DNA of 64,000 bases from Mangrovimonas xylaniphaga. Lineage in GTDB: Bacteria; Bacteroidota; Bacteroidia; Flavobacteriales; Flavobacteriaceae. Below the pieces are notes generated by a model. The model was not told where the DNA came from. It made no database searches and saw only the letters and a list, made by a program, of their open reading frames with translations. Every line of letters begins with the position of its first letter. Position 1 is the first letter of the stretch. The stretch spans positions 62,001 to 126,000 of the forward strand of contig NZ_LBIP01000022.1 of the NCBI RefSeq assembly GCF_001280435.1, given 5' to 3'. Positions 55,425 to 64,000 of the stretch are shown piece by piece. A program made the translations under genes and the position numbers.

Positions 55425-58400
55425 CTATTTCGTTACAAGGTTATTTTCATTTTCCAATCGTATCAAAGCCTGCTTGTATTCCTCAGGAAGCACCTTGATA
55501 AACTTAGGCAATTCACGCTCCCAATTTTCAAGAATACGCTGCGCCAAGGCACTTTGCGTGGCATTATAATGATTTTCAATCAGGCGTTTCAATTCTTGAA
55601 TATCCTCAGGAATCACCACAGGATCCAAATTCAAGCCTTCGGTATTACATTTTTTTACAAAGGTTTCGTTTTTGTCATACACATAAGCGATACCGCCACT
55701 CATACCGGCCCCAAAATTGCGCCCCACCTCACCGAGTATCACTGCAATTCCACCTGTCATATATTCACAACCATGGTCACCAATACCTTCAACAACTGTT
55801 TTAACGCCTGAATTTCTTACACAGAAACGCTCTCCCGCCTTTCCATTGATATAAGCCTCCCCTGAAGTAGCTCCATAAAAAGCCACATTTCCAACAATCA
55901 CATTTTCCTCAGGAACAATCGTCGCTTCATCCGGCACTTTCACCACCAATTTGGCTCCAGAAAGCCCCTTACCGATATAGTCATTGGTATTTCCTGTCAC
56001 AATCAAACTCAAACCATGGGTAGCAAAGGCTCCAAAACTCTGCCCTGCAGACCCTTTAAAATTGATTTTCAAAGTATTTTCAGGCAGTCCCTGAGCTCCG
56101 TATATCTTCGAAATTTCATTACTCAATATGGCGCCAATCGCACGGTCTTCATTAGTTATTTTGAAATCCAAAATGGTTTTTTCCTTTCTAAACAAAGCAG
56201 GGTGCGCCTGACTGATAATTTCAAAATCCAAGGACTTTTCCAAATGATGATCTTGCTTACAAGTATTGTACAGCTTAGTCCCTTCTTCCACTTCTACCTT
56301 ATGCAGAATAGGTGACAAATCGATGCCATGAGCTTTATAATAATCAATAGCTTTATTTCTATCCAACTTTTCAACTCTTCCTACCATTTCATCTACCGTT
56401 CTAAAACCAAGCTTCGCCATAATTTCCCGAAGCTCTTGAGCAACGAAATACATAAAATTGACTACATGCTCAGGTTTTCCTTTAAACTTCTTGCGCAATT
56501 CTGGATTTTGGGTTGCGATCCCAACTGGGCAAGTATTCAAATGGCACACGCGCATCATGATACACCCTGAAGCCACCAAAGGCGCCGTTGCAAATCCAAA
56601 CTCCTCAGCCCCAAGTAGACAAGCAATCGCCACATCTCTACCAGTTTTCAACTGACCATCACATTCTACCACAATTCTATTACGAAGATTGTTCATCACT
56701 AAAGTCTGCTGGGTTTCTGCCAGTCCTAATTCCCAAGGTAGCCCCGCATGCTTCAAGGACGTTAACGGTGAAGCCCCTGTTCCTCCATCGTAACCAGAAA
56801 TCAGGACCACATCAGCTTTTGCTTTCGCAACACCGGCAGCAACGGTACCCACACCAACTTCTGACACCAATTTGACATTGATGCGGGCTTCACGATTCGC
56901 CGATTTCAAATCGTAAATCAATTGCGACAAATCTTCAATAGAATATATATCGTGATGTGGTGGTGGTGAAATCAAACCAACATAAGGCGTTGAGTTTCTT
57001 GTTTTAGCTATTTCAGGATTCACTTTAGGACCAGGCAATTGCCCCCCTTCTCCAGGTTTGGCCCCTTGCGCCATTTTTATCTGTATCTCTAGGGCATTGG
57101 TTAAATAATTGGAAGTTACCCCAAATCGGCCTGAGGCCACCTGTTTAATGGCACTGTTCTTCCAGTCGCCATTTACATCTTTATAGAAACGATCTTCATT
57201 TTCTCCACCTTCACCCGAATTACTTTTTCCGCCAATTCGGTTCATAGCTATCGCCAAATTTTCATGCGCTTCCTTACTAATGGATCCATATGACATGGCT
57301 CCCGTTTTGAAGCGCTTTACAATATTGGTCCAAGGCTCTACTTCCTCCAATGGAATTGGATCATAATTAGCAAACTCAAACAAGCCCCGGATGGTCATTA
57401 AGTGCTTAGACTGATCATTGATAATCCTAGAATATTCCTCATAAGTCTTAGGCTTGTTACTTCTCACGGCCTCTTGCAGTTTTGCTACAGACAATGGATT
57501 GAACAAATGATGCTCTCCATTTCTTCTCCAACGATACTGCCCACCAATTTCTAAGTCGAGGTTAGCGGCTATATGTTTACTTTGATATGCTTTTTGATAA
57601 CGTTTATTGATTTCTTTTTCCAATTGATGCAAATCCACTCCCTGAATTCTAGTTGCAGTTTTCGGAAAATACTTCTCTACCACATCCGTATTAATACCGA
57701 TACACTCAAACAACTGCGCACCTCTGTAAGAGTTAAGCGTAGAAATCCCTATTTTATTCATCACTTTCAGAATCCCTTTTCCAACAGCTTTATTATAGTT
57801 GTTTATGGCCTGTAGCGGATCTATAGAAGAATCATTCAAATCTGCCATTTGATCCTCGATAATCTCATTAACCATATATGGATTAATAGCACTAGCTCCA
57901 TAACTGAACAGCATCGCAAAATGATGCACCTCTCTAGGTTCGGCCGACTCTATAATGATACTTAACTGGGAACGTTTTCCCAACTTGTACAAACCACTGT
58001 TCACATAGGAACAAGCCAACAAGGCAGGAATCGGCGCCTTCTGTTCACTTATATTTCTATCGGAAAGAATTATGATGTTTGTTCCTTCCTCTATACAATT
58101 TGCTGCCTGCCTCAATATATCTTCCAAGGCATCCTCCACACCGTTATGACCTTTGTTAACATCATAAAGTATTGGAATTTGCTCCACCTTAAAATGAGGA
58201 TTTCTATAACTTTTTATTTTATCCAAATCCTGTTTGGAAATCACTGGATTTTGGATTTTCAGCTTTTGACAATGTTTTTCGTCAATCTCAAAAATATTGG
58301 AATCACTACCCAAAGTAAGACTGATATCAGTAATCAATTCTTCACGAATGCCATCCAAAGGAGGATTGGTAACCTGCGCAAATAGCTGCTTGAAATAATT

Positions 58401-59930
58401 ATAAATTAATTGGGGACGCTCAGACAACACGGCCAAAGGCGTATCGCTACCCATAGATCCAATAGGCTCCTTACTATTCTTTGCCATTGGCAAAATGATA
58501 GTATTGATATCTTCCTGAGTATACCCAAATACCACTTTACGCTTGTCCAAAGGCTCTTCATTGAAAAACACAGGACAATCATTATACGGAATATCACGAA
58601 GCTGAATTAAATTATTATCCAACCATTTGCGATACGGATGCATTGCTGCAATACGCTCCTTGATCTCTTCATCGTTAACAATCCGCCCTTCTTTCATATT
58701 TACCAAGAACATTTTCCCTGGCTCCAAACGTCCGTGATGCTCTACATTTTTAGGCTCAATTTCAATAACTCCAATTTCAGACGACATGATTACGTAACCA
58801 TCTTTAGTCACCGAATATCGTGATGGACGCAGGCCGTTTCTATCCAAAACCGCCCCGATATAATCCCCGTCGGTAAAAGGAATGGATGCTGGGCCATCCC
58901 AAGGCTCCATCAAACAAGAATTATATTCGTAGAAGGCCTTTTTACTATCAGACATTTCTGGGTTTTTCTCCCAAGCTTCCGGCACCAACATCATCATGAC
59001 TTCCGGCAAGGAGCGCCCAGTCATCAACAACAACTCTACCACCATATCCATAGAGGCAGAATCTGATTTTCTTGGAAGTACAATAGGCAAGATATTTTTG
59101 ATTTCCTCTCCAAACAATTCACTTTCCATCAATTCTTCCCTAGAATACATCCGGGAAATATTTCCCCTTAAGGTATTGATTTCCCCATTATGACACATAT
59201 AGCGGAAAGGCTGTGCCAAATCCCAAGTTGGGAATGTGTTCGTAGAAAAACGTTGGTGCACCAATGCCAAACGCGTCACCAATAAAGGATCGTTCAAATC
59301 CTTATAAAACAATTTGATATCTTCTGGTATCAAAAGACCTTTATATATAATGACTTTGGTTGACAAACTAGGCAGGTAGAAAAATGCACTTTCGGAAATC
59401 TTAGAACCAATAATTTCGTGCTCTGTTTTCTTTCTTGCGATAAACAGTTTTACATTAAAGTGAAAATCATCTTGATTCTTATCTCCCTTACCTACAAACA
59501 CCTGCTTAATGTAAGGTTGAGTTACTGCAGCAATTTCTCCAAGCACAGATTCATCAACTGGCACATCACGCCACCCCAATACTTTAAGCCCCTGCTCCTC
59601 CATATGTTTTTCCAACACCGAAATACAGAATTTCCGTTGGTTTTCCTTTTTAGGCAGAAACACATTACTAACAGCGTACTCACGCTCCTTAGGCAACTTA
59701 AACTTACAATTAGCAACAAAAAACTCATGCGGAATATCCACCAATATACCGGCACCATCCCCCGTTTTCCCATCGGCACTTACCGCACCACGATGCTCTA
59801 GTTTTTCAAGTATTTGAAGAGCTTTATGAATAATGTCATTCGACTTAATTCCTTTTAAACTACATATAAATCCCGCACCACAATTATCATGCTCAAATTC
59901 CGGCAAATACAACCCTTGTTTCTTCAACAT
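55425..59930 (-). CDS. gltB: Glutamate synthase large subunit
   Basis: 1501 aa. Class II glutaminase domain with nucleophile Cys17 (HDNCGAGF) after a short propeptide, central domain, FMN-binding synthase barrel ([23 protein letters not shown]), [3Fe-4S] cysteines in [13 protein letters not shown], and C-terminal GXGXG beta-helix. Converts 2-oxoglutarate and glutamine to two glutamates. Divergent from the porin-PII-AmtB operon, which makes a nitrogen-assimilation locus. Confidence 0.96.
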   Translation of the reverse strand: MLKKQGLYLPEFEHDNCGAGFICSLKGIKSNDIIHKALQILEKLEHRGAVSADGKTGDGAGILVDIPHEFFVANCKFKLPKEREYAVSNVFLPKKENQRKFCISVLEKHMEEQGLKVLGWRDVPVDESVLGEIAAVTQPYIKQVFVGKGDKNQDDFHFNVKLFIARKKTEHEIIGSKISESAFFYLPSLSTKVIIYKGLLIPEDIKLFYKDLNDPLLVTRLALVHQRFSTNTFPTWDLAQPFRYMCHNGEINTLRGNISRMYSREELMESELFGEEIKNILPIVLPRKSDSASMDMVVELLLMTGRSLPEVMMMLVPEAWEKNPEMSDSKKAFYEYNSCLMEPWDGPASIPFTDGDYIGAVLDRNGLRPSRYSVTKDGYVIMSSEIGVIEIEPKNVEHHGRLEPGKMFLVNMKEGRIVNDEEIKERIAAMHPYRKWLDNNLIQLRDIPYNDCPVFFNEEPLDKRKVVFGYTQEDINTIILPMAKNSKEPIGSMGSDTPLAVLSERPQLIYNYFKQLFAQVTNPPLDGIREELITDISLTLGSDSNIFEIDEKHCQKLKIQNPVISKQDLDKIKSYRNPHFKVEQIPILYDVNKGHNGVEDALEDILRQAANCIEEGTNIIILSDRNISEQKAPIPALLACSYVNSGLYKLGKRSQLSIIIESAEPREVHHFAMLFSYGASAINPYMVNEIIEDQMADLNDSSIDPLQAINNYNKAVGKGILKVMNKIGISTLNSYRGAQLFECIGINTDVVEKYFPKTATRIQGVDLHQLEKEINKRYQKAYQSKHIAANLDLEIGGQYRWRRNGEHHLFNPLSVAKLQEAVRSNKPKTYEEYSRIINDQSKHLMTIRGLFEFANYDPIPLEEVEPWTNIVKRFKTGAMSYGSISKEAHENLAIAMNRIGGKSNSGEGGENEDRFYKDVNGDWKNSAIKQVASGRFGVTSNYLTNALEIQIKMAQGAKPGEGGQLPGPKVNPEIAKTRNSTPYVGLISPPPHHDIYSIEDLSQLIYDLKSANREARINVKLVSEVGVGTVAAGVAKAKADVVLISGYDGGTGASPLTSLKHAGLPWELGLAETQQTLVMNNLRNRIVVECDGQLKTGRDVAIACLLGAEEFGFATAPLVASGCIMMRVCHLNTCPVGIATQNPELRKKFKGKPEHVVNFMYFVAQELREIMAKLGFRTVDEMVGRVEKLDRNKAIDYYKAHGIDLSPILHKVEVEEGTKLYNTCKQDHHLEKSLDFEIISQAHPALFRKEKTILDFKITNEDRAIGAILSNEISKIYGAQGLPENTLKINFKGSAGQSFGAFATHGLSLIVTGNTNDYIGKGLSGAKLVVKVPDEATIVPEENVIVGNVAFYGATSGEAYINGKAGERFCVRNSGVKTVVEGIGDHGCEYMTGGIAVILGEVGRNFGAGMSGGIAYVYDKNETFVKKCNTEGLNLDPVVIPEDIQELKRLIENHYNATQSALAQRILENWERELPKFIKVLPEEYKQALIRLENENNLVTK

Positions 59931-60245
59931 AACCTTAAATTTTAACGTAAATCTTTAGAATTGGATTTACTAATATAGGAGAGAAAATGCATTAATTATA
60001 AAACACTTAGCATTATTGCGATTTCACCAAATTCAAGCCTGTATAATTAGAATTATCCAATCAGACCCGTAAAAAACTAAAATTTACTTAATGAATTTTT
60101 ATTATCAAAAACATCGTTCAAATAAAAAGACTTCAAATAAACACAAACTAACATGTGTTAACCTTATTTTTTTACTTAATTTTTTAAGATTTCAACATTT
60201 ATCAAATTAAAATATTCTCAAAGAAATTAAAAAAATAAGAACAAC

Positions 60246-60263
60246 CCCTAATTAATAAAGGGT
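60246..60263. promoter_or_regulatory. Operator-like motif, copy 1
   Basis: CCCTA-ATTAATAA-AGGGT, an inverted repeat of CCCT/AGGG. Same 18-bp pattern as copy 2, centre to centre 53 bp (about five helical turns). Confidence 0.55.
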
Positions 60264-60298
60264 AAAAAGTACATAAATCATAAAAATACTCACTTCTA

Positions 60299-60316
60299 CC
60301 CTATTTTTTACAGGGT
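60299..60316. promoter_or_regulatory. Operator-like motif, copy 2
   Basis: CCCTA-TTTTTTAC-AGGGT, flanked so that the repeat extends to ACCCT/AGGGT. It lies about 53 bp before the ATG of the outer-membrane barrel gene, probably at or near the promoter. Confidence 0.55.
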
Positions 60317-60368
60317 GTAATATATTTTTTACATAGTTTTAGGTAGTAATTAACCAAAACAACTTTGT

Positions 60369-61415
60369 ATGAAAAAACTTTTTTTCCTTTCCTTGCTATT
60401 AACAGCAATTTGCAATGTAAATGCACAAGAAGAAGCCCCAAAAAGTGATTCAGAAGACAAGAAGAAATTTTCCCTAAGTGGCAGTATAGATGCTTACTAC
60501 AGGGTAAATTTTGGCGCTCCAAACAAAGAACTTGAGGATGGCAGCATTGTCGCCCCAGGATCTTCATTTGCCAACCTACCGGGATTTGCACTTGGCATGG
60601 CCAATGTTGTTGCCGCCTATGAAGGCGAAAAAGTAGGCTTTGTAGCCGACTTGGTTTTTGGACCAAGAGGTACAGATGCTATTTTTGCTTCCCCCATGTA
60701 CTCTGCTACCGGAAACATTGTCAACCAACTTTATGCCTACTGGAATGTTTCAGACAATGTGACACTTACCTTTGGAAACTTCAACACTTTCCTTGGCTAC
60801 GAAGTCATTTCTCCAGTAGCCAACTTTAACTATAGTACATCCTATTTATTTTCTTACGGACCTTTTAGTCACACCGGACTGAAAGCAGACTTCTCTCTTA
60901 CAGACGATTTTAGTTTGATGCTAGCCGTAATGAACCCTACCGACCTTACGGAGTTCAATCCAACGGACAAATACGCCTTTGGAGCCCAACTAGGATTTAA
61001 AGGACAGTTCCTTAACTTCCTTACCGATGATGGCGCCTTTGAAATTGACTATACAGGAGGCTTCGATATAACTAGCAGTGTTTTCCTAGGAATCAATGCC
61101 GCCTATTACAATAATGACGATTTTGGATTTGCTGGAGTAGCACTGTACCCACAATTTGCGACAAGCGATAACTTCACTATTGGGTTTAGAGGAGAATATT
61201 TCCTTGAAGACGGTGACTTTGGAGCTATCGGTACCGGCGTTGAAGATTCTAGTGTGTTTGCCGCTACCCTCACAGGCAGTTACACCATCAATAGTCTAAT
61301 CATCAAACCAGAATTCCGTTTGGACAGCGCATCGGATGACGCCTTTATTAATAAGGATTTGGACGCTAAAAAGAGCCTAAGCTCATTCCTATTGGCTGCC
61401 ATCTACTCGTTCTAG
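60369..61415 (+). CDS. Outer membrane beta-barrel porin (BBP2-like)
   Basis: 348 aa with a signal peptide ending at NVNAQ (residue ~20). The mature chain starts with an acidic, charged stretch and continues as alternating amphipathic strands (FSLSGSIDAYYRVNFG, YAYWNVSDNVTLTFGNF) and ends in Phe (AAIYSF), typical of a Bam-inserted barrel. Similar proteins are annotated as OprO/BBP2-like porins. First in a unit with PII and AmtB, so a role in letting ammonium or small nitrogen compounds across the outer membrane is likely but inferred from context. Confidence 0.8.
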   Translation: MKKLFFLSLLLTAICNVNAQEEAPKSDSEDKKKFSLSGSIDAYYRVNFGAPNKELEDGSIVAPGSSFANLPGFALGMANVVAAYEGEKVGFVADLVFGPRGTDAIFASPMYSATGNIVNQLYAYWNVSDNVTLTFGNFNTFLGYEVISPVANFNYSTSYLFSYGPFSHTGLKADFSLTDDFSLMLAVMNPTDLTEFNPTDKYAFGAQLGFKGQFLNFLTDDGAFEIDYTGGFDITSSVFLGINAAYYNNDDFGFAGVALYPQFATSDNFTIGFRGEYFLEDGDFGAIGTGVEDSSVFAATLTGSYTINSLIIKPEFRLDSASDDAFINKDLDAKKSLSSFLLAAIYSF

Positions 61416-61455
61416 AAATCCGCTCAACATTTAATAAATAATAAACTATCTAATA

Positions 61456-61794
61456 ATGAAGAAAATTGAAGCAATCATTAGAAAATCCAAATTTTCAGAA
61501 GTAAAAGAAGCTCTTCACAATGTGGGAGTAGTTTTTTTCTCCTATTGGGATGTTACTGGTCTTGGTAACGAAAAAGAAGGCCATGTATATCGCAGCATTA
61601 CCTACAGTACCAGCGACATTCAAAGACGCTACCTCTCGATCGTTGTTAATGACGATTTTGAAGACATTACTGTAAAAACCATCATTGAGTCTGCAAAAAC
61701 TGGTGAGGTTGGAGATGGAAAGATTTTCGTTTCAGACATCGCGGAATGCTACAGAATTCGCACCGGTGAAAAAGGCGGAGAAACTTTAAAATAA
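61456..61794 (+). CDS. glnK: PII nitrogen regulatory protein
   Basis: 112 aa trimeric signal protein that senses 2-oxoglutarate/ATP and blocks AmtB. N-terminal MKKIEAIIRKSKFSEVKEAL, B-loop TGEVGDGKIFV (~82-92) and C-loop RIRTGEKGG (~100-108) are canonical. The T-loop is shorter and divergent (EGHVYRSITYSTSDIQRRYLS) but retains a Tyr at residue 50, aligning with uridylylated Tyr51. 26 bp before amtB, as in typical glnK-amtB pairs. Confidence 0.93.
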   Translation: MKKIEAIIRKSKFSEVKEALHNVGVVFFSYWDVTGLGNEKEGHVYRSITYSTSDIQRRYLSIVVNDDFEDITVKTIIESAKTGEVGDGKIFVSDIAECYRIRTGEKGGETLK

Positions 61795-61820
61795 ACTAAT
61801 TAAGAAAAGAAATAATTAAC

Positions 61821-63044
61821 ATGGAAGAATTAACAAACCAAATAACAGAAATAAATGGTGTTCTAGATATTTTTTGGATTCTCGTTGCCGGTATCTTCGT
61901 ATTTTTTATGCAGGCAGGCTTCACATTGGTTGAGGCTGGTTTCACCCGTTCCAAAAACACCATCAATATTGTAATGAAAAACCTGATGGACCTTTGCATA
62001 GGCTCCTTAGGGTTTTGGGCCATAGGATACACCATCATGTATGGTGAATCCATTGGAAAATTTATTGGAAGCCCTTCATTGTTCTATAACGAACCAGGAG
62101 ACATGCACAATTTGTTTTTCCAAACCGTATTTTGTGCCACCGCTGCAACTATCGTTTCTGGTGCTGTTGCTGAACGTACAAAATTTTCAACCTACATTAT
62201 TTTCTCTTTGATCATGACCACCATTATTTACCCAATCTCAGGCCACTGGGTATGGCAAGGAGATGGTTGGTTAACAGAATTAGGATTTATTGATTTTGCG
62301 GGATCCACAGTGGTACACTCTGTAGGAGGTTGGGCTGGATTGGTAGCTGCAGCATTAATAGGTCCTAGAATTGGAAAATATACAGGAGGCAAATCAAACG
62401 CAATCCTTGGTCACAACATGATGTACGGAGCATTGGGTGTGTTTATTCTTTGGTTAGGATGGTTTGGTTTCAACCCAGGATCTGAGCTTGCCATTTCAGG
62501 AGGAAGCGCCAACAATGTTGCCAATATTGTTATCACCACCAACTTGGCCGCTGCGGCTGGAGCAGTTACGGCTTTAATCCTAACTTGGGTTAAGTACGGT
62601 AAACCTGATTTATCAATGACCTTGAATGGCGCCTTAGCTGGATTGGTAGGAATCACTGCAGGATGTGCTGCTGTGTCTCCAGTTGGAGCCGCCCTTATTG
62701 GAGCCATCTCAGGATTTACAGTAGTGGTATCAATTGCGGTAATCGATAAAAATTTAAAAATAGACGACCCAGTGGGAGCTATTTCAGTACACGGTGTTGT
62801 TGGAGCCTTAGGAACCTTATTGGTTGGTGTATTTGCTACCGATGGAGGCTTGTTCTACGGAGGAGGCTTTAAACAATTGGGAGTTCAAGCCATTGGAGTT
62901 TTCAGTATCGGGGCTTGGGCAATTGTAGCCACTTTCATTGTACTATTCATTCTTAAGAAAACCATAGGACTGAGAGTTCCAGAACAAGATGAAATAAAAG
63001 GATTGGACATTACCGAACACGGAATGAACGCCTACAACGATTAA
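61821..63044 (+). CDS. amtB: Ammonium transporter
   Basis: 407 aa, 11 predicted membrane segments. Twin pore histidines are in DFAGSTVVHSVGG (first) and SVHGVVGALG (second), with the conserved Asp of DFAGS. The N-terminus has no cleavable signal. Imports ammonium at the inner membrane under PII control. Last gene of the operon, followed by a bidirectional terminator. Confidence 0.96.
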   Translation: MEELTNQITEINGVLDIFWILVAGIFVFFMQAGFTLVEAGFTRSKNTINIVMKNLMDLCIGSLGFWAIGYTIMYGESIGKFIGSPSLFYNEPGDMHNLFFQTVFCATAATIVSGAVAERTKFSTYIIFSLIMTTIIYPISGHWVWQGDGWLTELGFIDFAGSTVVHSVGGWAGLVAAALIGPRIGKYTGGKSNAILGHNMMYGALGVFILWLGWFGFNPGSELAISGGSANNVANIVITTNLAAAAGAVTALILTWVKYGKPDLSMTLNGALAGLVGITAGCAAVSPVGAALIGAISGFTVVVSIAVIDKNLKIDDPVGAISVHGVVGALGTLLVGVFATDGGLFYGGGFKQLGVQAIGVFSIGAWAIVATFIVLFILKKTIGLRVPEQDEIKGLDITEHGMNAYND

Positions 63045-63067
63045 CTAATTTAACTTTGCAAATACAA

Positions 63068-63106
63068 AAAACCCTCGACAGCAAATGCTTCGAGGGTTTT
63101 CTTTTT
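63068..63106. terminator. Bidirectional terminator between amtB and ppc
   Basis: AAAACCCTCGA and TCGAGGGTTTT form an 11-bp stem with an 11-nt loop; T-runs follow on both strands. It lies between convergent genes. Confidence 0.92.
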
Positions 63107-63126
63107 AAAATATATTTTTTTTTAAT

Positions 63127-64000
63127 CTAAGCCGAATTTCTACTGGCATTGATATTTCCGAACAACGAACGCGTTACAATCTTCTCAAAGATCTCTATCT
63201 GTTCTTCATCTCTTACCTCTGCCTTCTCCAGCTCTTGGATTTTCTTCAATGCATATTGCTGAATAGTCAACAACGGTAATACAATAGATTCCCTTACTTC
63301 AATTGACGCCTTCCCTGCAGGTTCATCTTCCATTAAGGTTTTAAACCCTGTCAATTTCAACAGCAAGCGTTTAGTGGTTTCGTATTCTGTATAAATGATT
63401 TTCCAAAACTCACCAAACTCAGGATCGTCTGCCATATATTTAGTTAAGTCAAAAAAGGATTTTGACAAGGACATCATACTATTGGCGATTAAGGTTCTAA
63501 AGAAATTGGAGCTTTTATACAAATGTTTCACTTTGTCAAATTCTCCAGCATCTTCATAGGTTTTCAACGCTGTACCCACACCGAAAAACCCAGGAACATT
63601 CTGTTTCAACTGACTCCACGACCCCACAAAAGGAATGGCTCTCAAGTCAGAAAAAATAAGTTTATCGGATTTTCCACGTTTCGATGGACGGCTTCCAATA
63701 TTGGTCTTCGCATAATATTTTAAGGTACTCATACGCTCCAAATACGGAATGAACATAGGGTGCCCTTTGAAATCCATATAAGTTTTCAAACTGATTTTAG
63801 CCAAATCGTCCATTACGGCAACATTGTCTGGAGACATACGGTTAACATCCTCGTGCATCTGATTATTGAGCCCAGAACTTATCAGCTGCTCCAGGTTGTA
63901 TTGAGAAGAATCCAAAGTCCCAAAATTAGAACTGATGGTCTGCCCCTGTATGGTCAACTGCACTTCCTTATCTTCAATTGTTGGCCCCAATGAAGCATAA
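63127..64000 (-). CDS. ppc: Phosphoenolpyruvate carboxylase (C-terminal part, 5' end outside window)
   Basis: 291 codons seen, open to the right edge; no ATG start inside. C-terminal PEPC motifs are visible: GSRPSKRG, LRAIPFVGSWSQ and VGTALKTYE, plus an early QGQTISSNFG segment that matches QGE-x-I in the family. It forms oxaloacetate from PEP and bicarbonate, a source of aspartate for the pathways encoded here. The end NASRNSA is shorter than the E. coli NTG tail. Converges on amtB. Confidence 0.9.
   Translation of the reverse strand, partial: YASLGPTIEDKEVQLTIQGQTISSNFGTLDSSQYNLEQLISSGLNNQMHEDVNRMSPDNVAVMDDLAKISLKTYMDFKGHPMFIPYLERMSTLKYYAKTNIGSRPSKRGKSDKLIFSDLRAIPFVGSWSQLKQNVPGFFGVGTALKTYEDAGEFDKVKHLYKSSNFFRTLIANSMMSLSKSFFDLTKYMADDPEFGEFWKIIYTEYETTKRLLLKLTGFKTLMEDEPAGKASIEVRESIVLPLLTIQQYALKKIQELEKAEVRDEEQIEIFEKIVTRSLFGNINASRNSA

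Larger units (their letters stand above)
59931..60368. other. Divergent regulatory region between gltB and the porin-PII-AmtB operon
   Basis: 438 bp, very AT-rich, no supported ORF. It contains two copies of an 18-bp CCCTA-N8-AGGGT motif near the plus-strand operon and an AACACA/TGTGTT inverted repeat around 60141-60160. No exact TAnnTTTG box at good distance was identified for either side. Confidence 0.6.

Noticed and set aside
63127-63990. Complete small gene of 287 codons at the right edge
   Set aside because: The frame continues to the window end and the motifs are those of the C-terminal part of PEP carboxylase; the apparent start is an internal TTG.

Overview
The window looks like chromosomal core DNA from a gliding marine or soil Flavobacteriia member (Bacteroidota), low in G+C. 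The evidence is a gldA gliding-motility ATPase, TAnnTTTG-type -7 promoter boxes, few Shine-Dalgarno-led starts, a DAHP synthase-chorismate mutase fusion, a succinyl/acetylornithine-type carbamoyltransferase, a sulfite reductase with a long C-terminal extension, and a MetX-aspartokinase-homoserine dehydrogenase fusion. I see no phage, insertion sequence, CRISPR array, rRNA or tRNA.

Layout. 1-5.2 kb (minus): two secreted DUF3857/transglutaminase-like proteins, a YdjM-like membrane protein, dtd and rsgA. 5.2-9.3 kb (minus): an aromatic amino acid operon (pheA, aminotransferase, tyrA, DAHP synthase-chorismate mutase) behind an aromatic-codon leader peptide and attenuator. 9.4-12.2 kb: gldA (plus), a GIN-domain lipoprotein and a PagL-like outer-membrane protein. 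12.2-28.9 kb (minus): a sulfur, cysteine and methionine block with metF, split metH, cysM, cysE, a ferredoxin/flavodoxin reductase, SUMT, sulfite reductase, cysH, an Rrf2 regulator, metZ and the trifunctional metX-thrA fusion. Two SAM-I riboswitches lie in it, one before metH and one before the fusion. 29-30.5 kb: an unrecognised helical-repeat protein. 30.7-35.1 kb (plus): leuACDB with a clear terminator, then a polyphosphate glucokinase-like gene. 35.9-44.7 kb (minus): a nine-gene arginine/proline operon with an unusual ~300-nt leader. 45.1-53.9 kb (minus): gapN-like dehydrogenase and ilvDBNCA behind an isoleucine-rich leader peptide and attenuator. 54-60 kb (minus): gltBD. 60.4-63.1 kb (plus): outer-membrane barrel, PII protein and amtB. 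63.1-64 kb (minus): the C-terminal end of PEP carboxylase.

Together these genes take up ammonium (barrel/PII/AmtB), assimilate it (GltBD), and make Arg, Pro, Ile, Val, Leu, Phe, Tyr, Cys, Met and the shared Asp-family precursors, with PEP carboxylase supplying oxaloacetate. The most striking part is the cis-regulation. Two operons carry textbook leader-peptide/terminator attenuators whose codons match the end products (aromatic; Ile/Val/Leu). Two sulfur operons carry SAM-I aptamers. The arginine operon has two upstream small ORFs with Arg-Arg pairs and no terminator. The nitrogen-uptake operon carries two copies of an 18-bp operator-like motif 53 bp apart.
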